Shown here: piece by piece, positions 24,518-32,655 of the stretch | Layout of the letters: each line of letters opens with the position of its first letter | Position numbering within the stretch: position 1 is the first letter of the stretch | NCBI GenBank assembly: GCA_021604645.1 | Contig: BQJJ01000004.1 | Span: 1 to 64,000 of the forward strand | DNA: 64,000 bases | Origin: Methyloligella sp. | GTDB lineage: Bacteria > Pseudomonadota > Alphaproteobacteria > Rhizobiales > HXMU1428-3 | Direction: 5' to 3' | Position numbers and translations under genes: made by a program | The notes under the pieces: generated by a model | Database searches by the model: none | The model's input: only the letters and a program-made list of their open reading frames with translations | Told to the model about the DNA's origin: nothing

Positions 24518-24770
24518 TATTTGTCTTCATTTAGTTGAAATATCCAATTTAGATGAAATGCTCGGGTTTTGTTGTTTTTCAGCATTGCTTTGTTTCACTT
24601 TAACGCAGTCCCTGCGACAAATTAGGTCTGTTTTTCTATTTTACTTCACTTTTTAGCCTTTAGCGACTAAAGTCTAACTTAGAGTTATTCTATTTTCGAG
24701 TATTGGCTTTTTTGCGTGCTCGATTAGATGTTTTCAATTCTTTTAACTTAATAGATTGGGGAGATCTTTT

Positions 24771-25325
24771 ATGGTTATGGAAGCGATAGATTGGTCCGTT
24801 TATGAAGACCGATCAATGTTGGTTGTTGAAGACGACCAATCATTTTTAAATCGACTATCGCGTGCGTTAGAATCTCGCGGGTTTGAAGTGCAAACTGCAG
24901 ATAATGTTGAAGACGGGATTGCTATCATTCGTCGTTCTGCGCCGGCATTTGCTGTTGTTGATATGCGTTTGAATGGTGGCAATGGATTGCAAGTGCTTGA
25001 GGTTTTGTCTGAAGCGCGACCGAGTGCTCGTTCTGTGGTTCTTACCGGTTATGGAAATTTAGCAACGGCAGTGACAGCTGTGAAACTAGGTGCCATTGAT
25101 TATCTGGCGAAACCAGCTGATGCTGATGATGTTGTTGCTGCGCTTATGGCGACCGGTGATAAGGCTGCGCCGCCAGAGAACCCTATGTCAGCTGACCGTG
25201 TGCGCTGGGAGCATATCCAACGGGTTTATGAATTATGTAACCGGAATGTTTCTGAAACAGCACGACGCTTAAATATGCATCGCCGTACTTTGCAACGGAT
25301 TTTAGCAAAACGTGCACCACGCTAG
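24771..25325 (+). CDS. regA: RegA/PrrA/ActR response regulator
   Basis: The product of about 184 residues has a receiver domain (LVVEDDQSF acidic pair, phosphoacceptor in VVDMRLNGG, LTGYG Thr and Lys in YLAKPAD) and a short linker leading to a Fis-type helix-turn-helix, NVSETARRLNMHRRTLQRIL, nearly invariant in RegA. It is the cognate regulator of the adjacent RegB and globally controls respiration, carbon and nitrogen metabolism in alphaproteobacteria in response to redox. The ATG at 24771 has GGGGAG upstream, better than the TTG five codons earlier. Confidence 0.96.
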   Translation: MVMEAIDWSVYEDRSMLVVEDDQSFLNRLSRALESRGFEVQTADNVEDGIAIIRRSAPAFAVVDMRLNGGNGLQVLEVLSEARPSARSVVLTGYGNLATAVTAVKLGAIDYLAKPADADDVVAALMATGDKAAPPENPMSADRVRWEHIQRVYELCNRNVSETARRLNMHRRTLQRILAKRAPR

Positions 25326-25642
25326 GTTGTGATTTTTATTCACAAGAAGTTTATGAACAGCAAGCTTTTCTAAGTTTGCTGTTTTTTTTTGGCTTAATGT
25401 ATGATTTTTGGGGGTAACTGGTGCAAAACAGGCCATAGTTAAAGCCATACTTTACTGGGGGACTAGCAATCTTTAATTATCTTGTCATTGTCTATTGGTG
25501 TATAAAAACTATTTTTTAGGCCAAGCTTTACGATGTGAGAAGCATTGGTTTGTTTTTTTAATTTCGAGAATAAAGATGCGTTGAAAAATGCTTTTGGCTT
25601 TAAGTCAATGCTGATTGTTTTTAACGCCTCCGGAGGGGTCAT
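25326..25642. other. Intergenic region with the regA terminator
   Basis: It contains the terminator at 25355-25390 and an AT-rich stretch that must hold the promoter of the Lon-like gene. The ribosome-binding site GGAGG lies inside a short palindrome CCTCCGGAGG at 25627-25636. Nothing else is seen. Confidence 0.45.
25355..25390 (+). terminator. Terminator after regA
   Basis: AACAGCAA and TTGCTGTT form the stem, followed by nine T. Confidence 0.85.
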
Positions 25643-28114
25643 ATGTTTGGATTTAGCAAAAGCCGTGAAACACTTGGAAAAAAGGTTCGTGGGAAAAAAT
25701 CTGGGCAGTCAAGTGACACTATTGAGGTCGCCGGACTTAGGAATGCTTCAAATCCAGGGATGTTGGGCTTTTTAACCACCAAAGAGCTTGAGCCTTATTC
25801 AGGATTAATCGGGCAGGACCGCGGGCTTGAAGCTGTTGCGCTTGGTGTTGATATTCGCTCCGATAATTTTAATATTTTTGCGGCTGGTGGCCTTGGGGTT
25901 GGCAAATTAACGGCCATTACAAAACTTCTTAAAGAGACATTGCCTTCTTGGGAGGCGCCTTCAGATTGGGTTTATGTCAATAACTTTGAAAACAGCTATC
26001 AACCTCTTGCTATAGAATTATCAGCCGGACAGGGCATAGAGTTTCGTAACTTGATGATCCAATCGATTGATGAATTGCGGGTTGGTTTGTCAGCGATGTT
26101 TCATTCCGATGAATATATAACCCGGCGACGCGCTATTGATTTGGCTTTTGAGAGCAATCAGGAAGATGCCATTGATAATTTGATTGAGCATGCGCGCTCT
26201 AAAAATGTTGGGATTTTAAGAACTCCTTCTGGTTTTACCATGGTGCCTTTGGAAGATGGCGAAGCGCTTGAGCCGGAAGAGTTTCAAGCTAAACCTGTTG
26301 GTGAGCGCCGTGTTGTTGAGGCTAAAATTGAAGCGCTTGAGCGCCAATTGGCTGAATTGTTTCAGAGTTTTCCTTTGCAGCAAAAAGAACGTGCTGAAAA
26401 GCTTATGAAATTGAATGCTGATATGGCGAAGAATGTTGTATCGGCGGCTCTACTTGGTGTTCGAAATGCGTTTAAAAAACACAAAAAAATTAAAGATTAT
26501 TTAGACGCTGTTGAGATCGATCTTGTTCGCCATGTTGGATTGTTTGTTGATGAAGAGAGTGATGATGTTCTGGTAAAGGGGCACATTGAGACGGAAGATG
26601 ATCTTAAATATTCGCGCTATATGGTCAATGTGTTGGTTAGCCATAAACGCAGCGAGCTGAATGGCGGCCCACTTGTCAAAGAAGGGAACCCGACTTTAAG
26701 TAACTTGGTTGGCCGGGTTGAAGCTGTGACTGGCGCTGCCAATAGTCATGGCACAGATTTTAATATGATAAAGCCTGGCGCTTTGCATAAAGCGAATGGC
26801 GGGGTGCTCCTACTTGATGCGGCTAAATTATTACAAAATAATTTTGCATGGGAAGGCTTTAAGCAAGCTTTGATCGATCGGGAAATTCGTGTGCAATCAC
26901 CTATTGATGATGGTTCCGTTTTGAAACCTGTTTCTTTAATGCCTGAAGCTATTCCATTGAATGTGAAAGTTATTTTATTTGGAGAACGTGAAATTTATTA
27001 TCGCCTGAAAGAGGCTGACCCTGAATTTGCGAATATCTTTAAAATACAGGCTGAATTTGAAGATCGGATAGATCGGACGGATGAAACTGAGATGCAATAT
27101 GCCCAGATTATTACTGGGATCTTAAAGAAGAAAAGTTTGAAACCACTTGATGCTGTTGCTGTTGGCCGTTTGATTGAAGAGAGCTCCAGGCAAGCAGGTG
27201 ATGGTGAAAAACTTTATATAAATTTTGTCCAATTGCAGGATATCTTAATTGAGGCCGATTATCTTTCTTCTAAAGATGAGCGTAAAACGACAGCCCATTC
27301 AGACGTTAAGATGGCGCTTCGAACACGTGAGAGACGAGCTTCTTTGGTTAAAGAGCGTTATCGTGAAGGCATTATGCGCGATTTGCAGATGATCGAAACT
27401 GATGGAGCCGTAATTGGTCAGATTAATGGTTTGAGTGTTTTACAGCACGGTGATTATGCGTTTGGCAGGCCGAATAAAATTACAGCGCGGGTTCGTATGG
27501 GGGCCGGCCGGGTTGTTGATATTGAACGCGAAGTTGAACTTGGGGGACCTTTGCATTCTAAGGGTGTTATGATCCTTTGGGGATACTTGGCTGGGACTTA
27601 TGCGCAAAATGTACCACTTTCATTGAGTGCTAGTTTGGTTTTTGAACAATCCTACGGTGGCATTGATGGGGATAGTGCATCGGCCGCTGAATTGTTTGCG
27701 CTTTTATCTGCTTTGTCTCAAGTTCCTATTCGTCAGGGAATAGCTGTTACCGGTTCTGTGAATCAGCAAGGTGGAGTTCAGGCTATTGGCGGTGTGAATG
27801 AAAAAATTGAAGGTTATTTTGACCTTTGTTCGGAGCGAGGTTTAACCGGGGGACAAGGGGTTATCATTCCTAATGCGAACCGGGTTCATTTGATGCTACG
27901 CGAGGATGTTGTTGCTGCGTGTGGGCGCGGTGATTTTTATGTTTGGTCAATCGATCATATTGATGAAGGATTAGAGATTTTAACTGGTGTGAAAGCGGGA
28001 GCACGGTCTCGAAAAGGTGTTTTTGAAAGCGGTTCTTTGAACCGAGGTGTTGAAGCTCGTCTTACGGATTTTGCTCATATGCGCCGTTCATTTGGTGATA
28101 GCCCTGCGGGGTAA
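25643..28114 (+). CDS. Lon-like ATP-dependent protease (AAA_32/LonB type)
   Basis: The 823-residue protein has an N-terminal lid and ATPase region with GGLGVGKLT in the Walker A position, a long helical middle part, and a C-terminal S16 protease domain. The Ser-Lys dyad is Ser678 in GGIDGDSASAAEL and Lys721 in GGVNEKIEG, 43 residues apart as in Lon. It belongs to the AAA_32/lon-related family rather than classic LonA, and lacks the LonA N-terminal substrate-binding domain. The usual Ser/Thr right after the Walker lysine is Leu. The ATG has a strong GGAGG upstream. Substrates are unknown. Confidence 0.9.
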   Translation: MFGFSKSRETLGKKVRGKKSGQSSDTIEVAGLRNASNPGMLGFLTTKELEPYSGLIGQDRGLEAVALGVDIRSDNFNIFAAGGLGVGKLTAITKLLKETLPSWEAPSDWVYVNNFENSYQPLAIELSAGQGIEFRNLMIQSIDELRVGLSAMFHSDEYITRRRAIDLAFESNQEDAIDNLIEHARSKNVGILRTPSGFTMVPLEDGEALEPEEFQAKPVGERRVVEAKIEALERQLAELFQSFPLQQKERAEKLMKLNADMAKNVVSAALLGVRNAFKKHKKIKDYLDAVEIDLVRHVGLFVDEESDDVLVKGHIETEDDLKYSRYMVNVLVSHKRSELNGGPLVKEGNPTLSNLVGRVEAVTGAANSHGTDFNMIKPGALHKANGGVLLLDAAKLLQNNFAWEGFKQALIDREIRVQSPIDDGSVLKPVSLMPEAIPLNVKVILFGEREIYYRLKEADPEFANIFKIQAEFEDRIDRTDETEMQYAQIITGILKKKSLKPLDAVAVGRLIEESSRQAGDGEKLYINFVQLQDILIEADYLSSKDERKTTAHSDVKMALRTRERRASLVKERYREGIMRDLQMIETDGAVIGQINGLSVLQHGDYAFGRPNKITARVRMGAGRVVDIEREVELGGPLHSKGVMILWGYLAGTYAQNVPLSLSASLVFEQSYGGIDGDSASAAELFALLSALSQVPIRQGIAVTGSVNQQGGVQAIGGVNEKIEGYFDLCSERGLTGGQGVIIPNANRVHLMLREDVVAACGRGDFYVWSIDHIDEGLEILTGVKAGARSRKGVFESGSLNRGVEARLTDFAHMRRSFGDSPAG

Positions 28115-28329
28115 TGTGTTAACCTTCTGTTAATCTATTCTTTTGTTGTTTCTCAGCTTTTCTCTGTAAGTTTATGTAAAGACAATATAAAACCGCTCTT
28201 TGTGCAGATTTTTTCATTTCTCGGGGTTGTTGATTATATGTTTCAATTATAAACTGATTTTGAGAAATAATCTTTTTGTTGATTATTTATCTTCTTAGTT
28301 TTGTCACGAATCATTTAGGGTTCCTAACA

Positions 28330-28406
28330 GTTTAGTTGTGCTTCAGATGCCTCCTTTTTGACGGGCCTTTTAGGTTTCCCACCAGAAACCGGCCTTAAGC
28401 ATCTGC
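28330..28406 (+). repeat. Nested family B repeat
   Basis: GTGCTTCAGATGC at about 28328-28340 pairs with GCATCTGCAC at 28399-28408. Between these arms lies a second hairpin, TTTTAGGTTTCCCACCAGAA with ACCG, which is a B variant with stem GGTTTC/GAAACC enclosed by GGGCC/GGCC. Confidence 0.65.
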
Positions 28407-28419
28407 ACTATTTAGTTGT

Positions 28420-28446
28420 GCTTCAGATGCCCACAAGCATCCGCAC
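28420..28446 (+). repeat. Repeat family B copy
   Basis: GCTTCAGATGCCCACAAGCA with TCCGCAC is a canonical copy with stem GATGC/GCATC. It ends about 4 bases before the AGGAG ribosome-binding site of the following gene. Confidence 0.85.
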
Positions 28447-28463
28447 AATGAGGAGACGAATGA

Positions 28464-29273
28464 ATGGCCGAACAGATTATATTAAAGCTTGGTGGGCGTT
28501 GCCCAAACAAAGCTGCCCTTTCTGTCGGGTTTCAAATGGCAAAAGGCGCAAGCTTGCCTATTCGTGCTCTTTACCTTGAAAATGAACAGCTATTAAAGGC
28601 TTCTCGTTTTTCCTTTTCTAAAGAAGTTGGTTTGTGCGGTTCTCGGCGTGGCTTTGAACTTCATGAATTAAAAAAGGAAAATAAAATCGCAATGCGCGCT
28701 CTTGAGCGCGAAGTGCGCAGACGGTCTACAGCTGCTCGTATTGAAGCTGATTTCTTGACAATCACTGAAAATGTTTCGGCTCAATTTCACTCTTATTGCG
28801 ACCGCGACAATATCATTGTTATGGGTGAGCATTTGTCTGCACGGCAATTGACCCGTGATTATATGCACTTAAAAGAGAGTAATTGCAGTGGCGGTGTTTT
28901 AATGGCTGGCCCGCGAGCGAGTGCTGGTTCTGGTCCTCTTGTTCTTCTTGTGCATTCATATGATGCCTGGAAAGACGGGCTTGATATGCTGAGGGATTAT
29001 TTGCAGACATTTGAGCAAACTGTTGTTCTTTTATGTATTGGCGATGTTCTTGAACGTGAAGAAGAGCTTCGCAATGACCTTGAAGCTGATTTCTATGGTG
29101 ACTTGGTGGTTTATGGCATGAAGCGGATGGATCAATCTCGGCTTTTATGGGAAATAGGTCATTTGAAAACGGGCTTGCTTTATTTATTACCTGGCTGTCC
29201 ACTAGCTGCTGAAAAAGATGGGTTTGAGGTTCTCTTGAATTTGTTTCGCTGTCCTCTGCTTGTGGCTCTCTAA
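28464..29273 (+). CDS. Universal-stress-protein-like protein
   Basis: The 269-residue protein has an alternating strand/helix pattern with an N-terminal ILKLGGRCPNKAALSVGFQMAKG and an LPIRALYL strand, resembling UspA-type alpha/beta domains. A second half from about residue 155 starts similarly (PLVLLVHSYDAWKDGLDMLRDYL). I see no clear GxxGxnG ATP motif. AGGAG is upstream. It follows the Lon-like protease gene after a repeat-filled gap, so co-expression is uncertain. The family call is tentative; it might be an unrelated Rossmann-like protein. Confidence 0.6.
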   Translation: MAEQIILKLGGRCPNKAALSVGFQMAKGASLPIRALYLENEQLLKASRFSFSKEVGLCGSRRGFELHELKKENKIAMRALEREVRRRSTAARIEADFLTITENVSAQFHSYCDRDNIIVMGEHLSARQLTRDYMHLKESNCSGGVLMAGPRASAGSGPLVLLVHSYDAWKDGLDMLRDYLQTFEQTVVLLCIGDVLEREEELRNDLEADFYGDLVVYGMKRMDQSRLLWEIGHLKTGLLYLLPGCPLAAEKDGFEVLLNLFRCPLLVAL

Positions 29274-29440
29274 GCTCTTGTTTCGTTTTAAGCATTGATT
29301 TAACTCGGCTTAATTGTTGCTTTTGTAGCTTTCTTTCCTTTTTATTCTTTGCTGTCTTCTGGTCAATATGCTCCTAAGCTGGTAGTAGAAATCTAATTAA
29401 AATTAAGATTTTGATAGGTATTTCCTTTTTAGGAGTGATG

Positions 29441-30148
29441 ATGACAGATGATTCTGAGTGCTCAAAGTGGCGTGCAGTGTGTTTGACGCTTTTTCCTGAA
29501 CTTTTTCCTGGCCCTCTGGGTGCGAGTGTTACTGGCACTGCGCTTGATAAAGGCCTTTGGGACTTGGATGTAATAAATTTCAGGGATTTTGCGACAGATA
29601 AGCATCGCTCGGTTGATGATACGCCTGCGGGCGGTGGTCCTGGAATGGTTCTCAGGCCTGATGTTGCCGCCAAAGCTATTGATGCAGCAGTGGAGCTATG
29701 CCCAACGGCACAGCGTGTTTACCTCTCTCCTCGCGGGCGCCCTTTTGATCAAGACTTAGCACGTGACTTTGCCTCCTGTGATGGCTTGATATTGGTTTGC
29801 GGCCGTTTTGAGGGACTTGATGAACGCGTCATAACATCCCGTGAGTTAGAGGAAGTCTCCATTGGGGATTTTGTTATGACTGGGGGGGAAATGGCAGCTT
29901 TCTGTTTGTTAGATGCAGTGGTTCGTCTAAAAGACGGGGTTTTGGGGGCGCAATCAAGTTTGGATAATGAGAGTTTTGAAGGGGGGTTACTTGAGCATCC
30001 GCATTATACAAGGCCCCGTGAATTTGAGGGAGAGGCCATTCCTGAAGTTTTGCTGAGCGGGGATCATGGTAAAATAGAAAAGTGGCGTCATGAGCAATCA
30101 ATTAAACTTACGAAAGAACGCAGACCTGATTTGTTGCAGAATGAATGA
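29441..30148 (+). CDS. trmD: tRNA (guanine37-N1)-methyltransferase
   Basis: TrmD methylates G37 of tRNAs with G at position 36 and prevents +1 frameshifts. The SPOUT deep-knot sequences are clear: [28 protein letters not shown] and [15 protein letters not shown], plus the N-terminal [14 protein letters not shown] and the [10 protein letters not shown] loop. Length is about 236 residues. I use the ATG at 29441 (or the one just before it), both right after AGGAG; the frame to 29411 lacks a site. It usually sits with rpsP, rimM and rplS; here it is alone. Confidence 0.95.
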   Translation: MTDDSECSKWRAVCLTLFPELFPGPLGASVTGTALDKGLWDLDVINFRDFATDKHRSVDDTPAGGGPGMVLRPDVAAKAIDAAVELCPTAQRVYLSPRGRPFDQDLARDFASCDGLILVCGRFEGLDERVITSRELEEVSIGDFVMTGGEMAAFCLLDAVVRLKDGVLGAQSSLDNESFEGGLLEHPHYTRPREFEGEAIPEVLLSGDHGKIEKWRHEQSIKLTKERRPDLLQNE

Positions 30149-30179
30149 GTTTCATCAACTAGATTGATTTAATATAGTG

Positions 30180-30470
30180 CTAACATTGGATTGTTTTTTT
30201 CCAGATAGCGAAGGTGCATGACAGGAGAAGCAGCATTTCTAAACTGAGGGTCATTAAGAAGCTTGTTTCAGTTTTGAAAAATAAAGCGCCGGCGTTTAAA
30301 GATATGACCAGTGCGGTTGCGATAGCTAGGGCAGAAATAATAATGGCTAATGGTAATAAGCTTTGGCAAAGAGAATTCGAAGTTAAATAGGTAGGCGGGC
30401 TTGCTTTTTGGGTTGAGATTGTTGAATAAGCTTCAATTTGTTGCTCTTGATTTTCTGCCATCATTTTCAA
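30180..30470 (-). CDS. Small membrane protein of unknown function
   Basis: The 96-residue protein has a polar N-terminal half and two hydrophobic segments (LCQSLLPLAIIISALAIATA and TLSLEMLLLLSCTFAIWKK). It is convergent with trmD, 31 bases apart. No family is recognised. Its start is probably M1 at 30470 or the M four codons in; neither has a strong ribosome-binding site. It could be real because of the clean two-helix pattern, but confidence is moderate. Confidence 0.5.
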   Translation of the reverse strand: MKMMAENQEQQIEAYSTISTQKASPPTYLTSNSLCQSLLPLAIIISALAIATALVISLNAGALFFKTETSFLMTLSLEMLLLLSCTFAIWKKTIQC

Positions 30471-30911
30471 ACTCTTCTGTTTTTTCTTGCTCTACTGACC
30501 GTACATTTGATGATTTAAAGCTTTTATCACAGAAGAATTGAACTAGATTTAATTTGATGATGTGAAACTGATTAAAATTTTAAATATTTTTTTCCTCTGT
30601 TTCGTCCCCCTAATTGGTCTAATTTTTTGGTAAAATGTCTATATTTTGGCTTATTGAACCCTTGATAGCTAACGGCAGGGTTGATTTTGTCTCGGAAAGA
30701 TGTCAGGAAATTGCTTTTATTATGCATGAGTTGACTTTGGGGAGCCGGCATTTAGCTTTACCACCACAATTTGGGGAGGTAGGTTTGTCACTGCATATTG
30801 CTTCACTCATCTCAATATAGATTTTTAATGACACCTTTTCTAACAGGTACAGGACTTGTTTTTTAAGGTGTGATTGAATGATATTTCGATAGCGAATTAG
30901 AGGAATAGTTA
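30471..30911. other. Intergenic region upstream of ccr
   Basis: About 440 AT-rich bases precede ccr and should include its promoter and those of the leftward small gene. I see no repeat copy, strong hairpin or convincing small gene here; short frames on both strands have no ribosome-binding site. Confidence 0.4.
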
Positions 30912-32153
30912 ATGACTGAAAAAGATCTTTACGAAATCGGTGAGATTCCGCCGCTTGGACATGTGCCAGAGAAAATGTATGCCTGGGCAATTCGCAAAGA
31001 GCGTGAAGGCAACCCTGATAAGGCTATGCAAGTTGAAGCTGTGCCGACTTGGGATCTGGGGCCAAAAGATGTTCTAATCTTTAATATGGCTGCTGGTGTT
31101 AACTATAATGGCGTTTGGGCATCACTTGGTGTGCCAGTTTCTATGTTTGACGTTCATAAAAATGATTTCCATGTGGCTGGTTCTGATGCTTCTGGTGTTG
31201 TTTGGGCCGTTGGTAAAGACGTGAAAAACTGGAAAGTTGGCGATGAAGTTGTTGTTCACTGTAACATGACTGACGGTGACGACGAAGAGTGCAATGGTGG
31301 TGACCCTATGTACTCAAATACGCAAAAGATTTGGGGTTATGAAACTCCGGACGGGTCATTTGCTCAATTCTCACGTGTGCAAGCGCAACAACTTATGCCG
31401 CGCCCTCAACACCTAACATGGGAAGAGAGTGCTTGTTATACTCTGACATTAGCAACAGCTTATCGCATGTTGTTTGGTCACATGCCTCACGAAGTGAAGC
31501 CTGGTCAGAACGTGCTTGTATGGGGTGCGTCTGGTGGTCTTGGTGTGTTTGCTGTTCAGCTAATTAAAGCAGCTGGTGCAAACGCTATTGGCGTGATTTC
31601 GGATGAATCTAAGCGTGATTACGTTATGAGCCTTGGTGCTAAAGGCGTGATCAATCGTAAAGACTTTAATTGCTGGGGCCAACTGCCTACTGTTAATAGT
31701 GACGAATATAGCAAATGGTTTGGTGAAGTTCGCAAATTCGGTAAAGCGATTTGGGATGTGACTGGTAAGGGTGTGAATGTTGACATGGTGTTTGAACACC
31801 CTGGTGAGGCAACATTTCCAGCGTCGACATTCGTTGTGAAACGTGGCGGTATGGTTGTGTTCTGTGCGGGTACATCTGGTTTTAACCTGACTATGGATGC
31901 GCGTTATGTTTGGATGCACCAAAAACGTATTCAAGGCTCACACTTTGCTCATTTGAAGCAAGCTGCTAGCGCGAACCGTTTGGTTATTGAGGGACATGTG
32001 AACCCTTGTATGTCTGAAGTGTTTGAATGGGATCGTATTCCAGAAGCACACATGCAGATGTTAGAAAACAAGCATGCGCCAGGTAACATGTCTTGCCTTG
32101 TTGGTGCGAAACGCGCTGGCATGAAAACTTTAGAAGAAGCACGTAACGCTTAA
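30912..32153 (+). CDS. ccr: Crotonyl-CoA carboxylase/reductase
   Basis: Ccr reductively carboxylates crotonyl-CoA to ethylmalonyl-CoA with NADPH and CO2, the key step of the ethylmalonyl-CoA pathway for acetyl-CoA assimilation. The MDR-family fold has the cofactor loop WGASGGLGVFAVQLIKAAG. Residues that hold CO2 in characterised Ccr enzymes appear conserved: Asn in GVNYNGVWA, Glu in IWGYETPDGSF (with Tyr in place of Phe before it) and His in IQGSHFAHL. Length is 413, slightly short of some homologues at the N-terminus. GAGGAATAGTT lies before the ATG. mcd lies about 4 kb downstream on the same strand. Confidence 0.95.
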   Translation: MTEKDLYEIGEIPPLGHVPEKMYAWAIRKEREGNPDKAMQVEAVPTWDLGPKDVLIFNMAAGVNYNGVWASLGVPVSMFDVHKNDFHVAGSDASGVVWAVGKDVKNWKVGDEVVVHCNMTDGDDEECNGGDPMYSNTQKIWGYETPDGSFAQFSRVQAQQLMPRPQHLTWEESACYTLTLATAYRMLFGHMPHEVKPGQNVLVWGASGGLGVFAVQLIKAAGANAIGVISDESKRDYVMSLGAKGVINRKDFNCWGQLPTVNSDEYSKWFGEVRKFGKAIWDVTGKGVNVDMVFEHPGEATFPASTFVVKRGGMVVFCAGTSGFNLTMDARYVWMHQKRIQGSHFAHLKQAASANRLVIEGHVNPCMSEVFEWDRIPEAHMQMLENKHAPGNMSCLVGAKRAGMKTLEEARNA

Positions 32154-32179
32154 GCTTATTGTTTAGAAAATGTTATATG

Positions 32180-32213
32180 AAAAGAGGTGCAAGAATTTGT
32201 GCCTCTTTTTTTT
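32180..32213 (+). terminator. Terminator after ccr
   Basis: AAAGAGGTGCA pairs with TGTGCCTCTTT (two wobble pairs), followed by T residues. Confidence 0.8.
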
Positions 32214-32385
32214 GCTTCAGTTGCCCACTGCGCAACCGCTTTTTTTCTCTCACGGCTATTGTTTTTAGTGGCGCTTCAGGTTGCCCACAAAGCAACCGAA
32301 CGAAGCACCGGATAGAATCTTTTGACTCTAGATGCCCAAACAGCATCCGCCTAACTGTCATGTTTTGACGCTGAAAACGAGCCGC
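32214..32385 (+). repeat. Composite repeat: three family B hairpins and element A fragments
   Basis: B copies lie at 32214-32239 (stem GTTGC/GCAAC with loop changes), 32272-32299 (GGTTGC/GCAACC) and 32325-32350 (AGATGC/GCATCC). Between the first two, TTCTCTCACGGCTATT is the left end of element A. After the second, GAAGCACCGG matches the inner part of A copy 1. After the third, CTGTCATGT and a GACGCTGAAA hairpin remnant resemble the A tail. Confidence 0.75.
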
Positions 32386-32655
32386 TCTTACTTTGTATGG
32401 CTGGAGGGGGTTTTCTTGGCGTTTGTTTCTTTAAATTTCAGTTTTTATTTGTTTGAAAAAGCTATCTCTATTCTTTTCTACTAAAATAGAGAAAGAATCT
32501 TTCTTTTTGCCATGATATCATCATTAAAATGGCATTATTTATTAGAAGCCGTACTTATTTTGTCAATAATTTGAGTTTATGGTGCGGCATCGATGATGAA
32601 TTAATTGATGGTACTTCACCATTATTTATATTTTTGAGTAAAGGGACACCAGCTC
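32386..32655. other. AT-rich stretch upstream of the 1106-residue protein gene
   Basis: A weak inverted repeat around TTCTTTTCTACTAAAATAGA (near 32470-32500) is the only structure seen. No gene is visible. Confidence 0.35.

Larger units (their letters stand above)
28115..28463. other. Intergenic region with family B repeats
   Basis: The first 200 bases are AT-rich with no visible gene. From 28330 on, two family B repeats fill the region up to the ribosome-binding site of the next gene; one of these has another B hairpin within it. Confidence 0.5.

Noticed and set aside
25627-25636. CCTCCGGAGG palindrome over the ribosome-binding site of the Lon-like gene
   Set aside because: A hairpin without a loop is not stable in RNA, and the palindrome follows simply from a strong GGAGG next to CCTCC; control is not supported.
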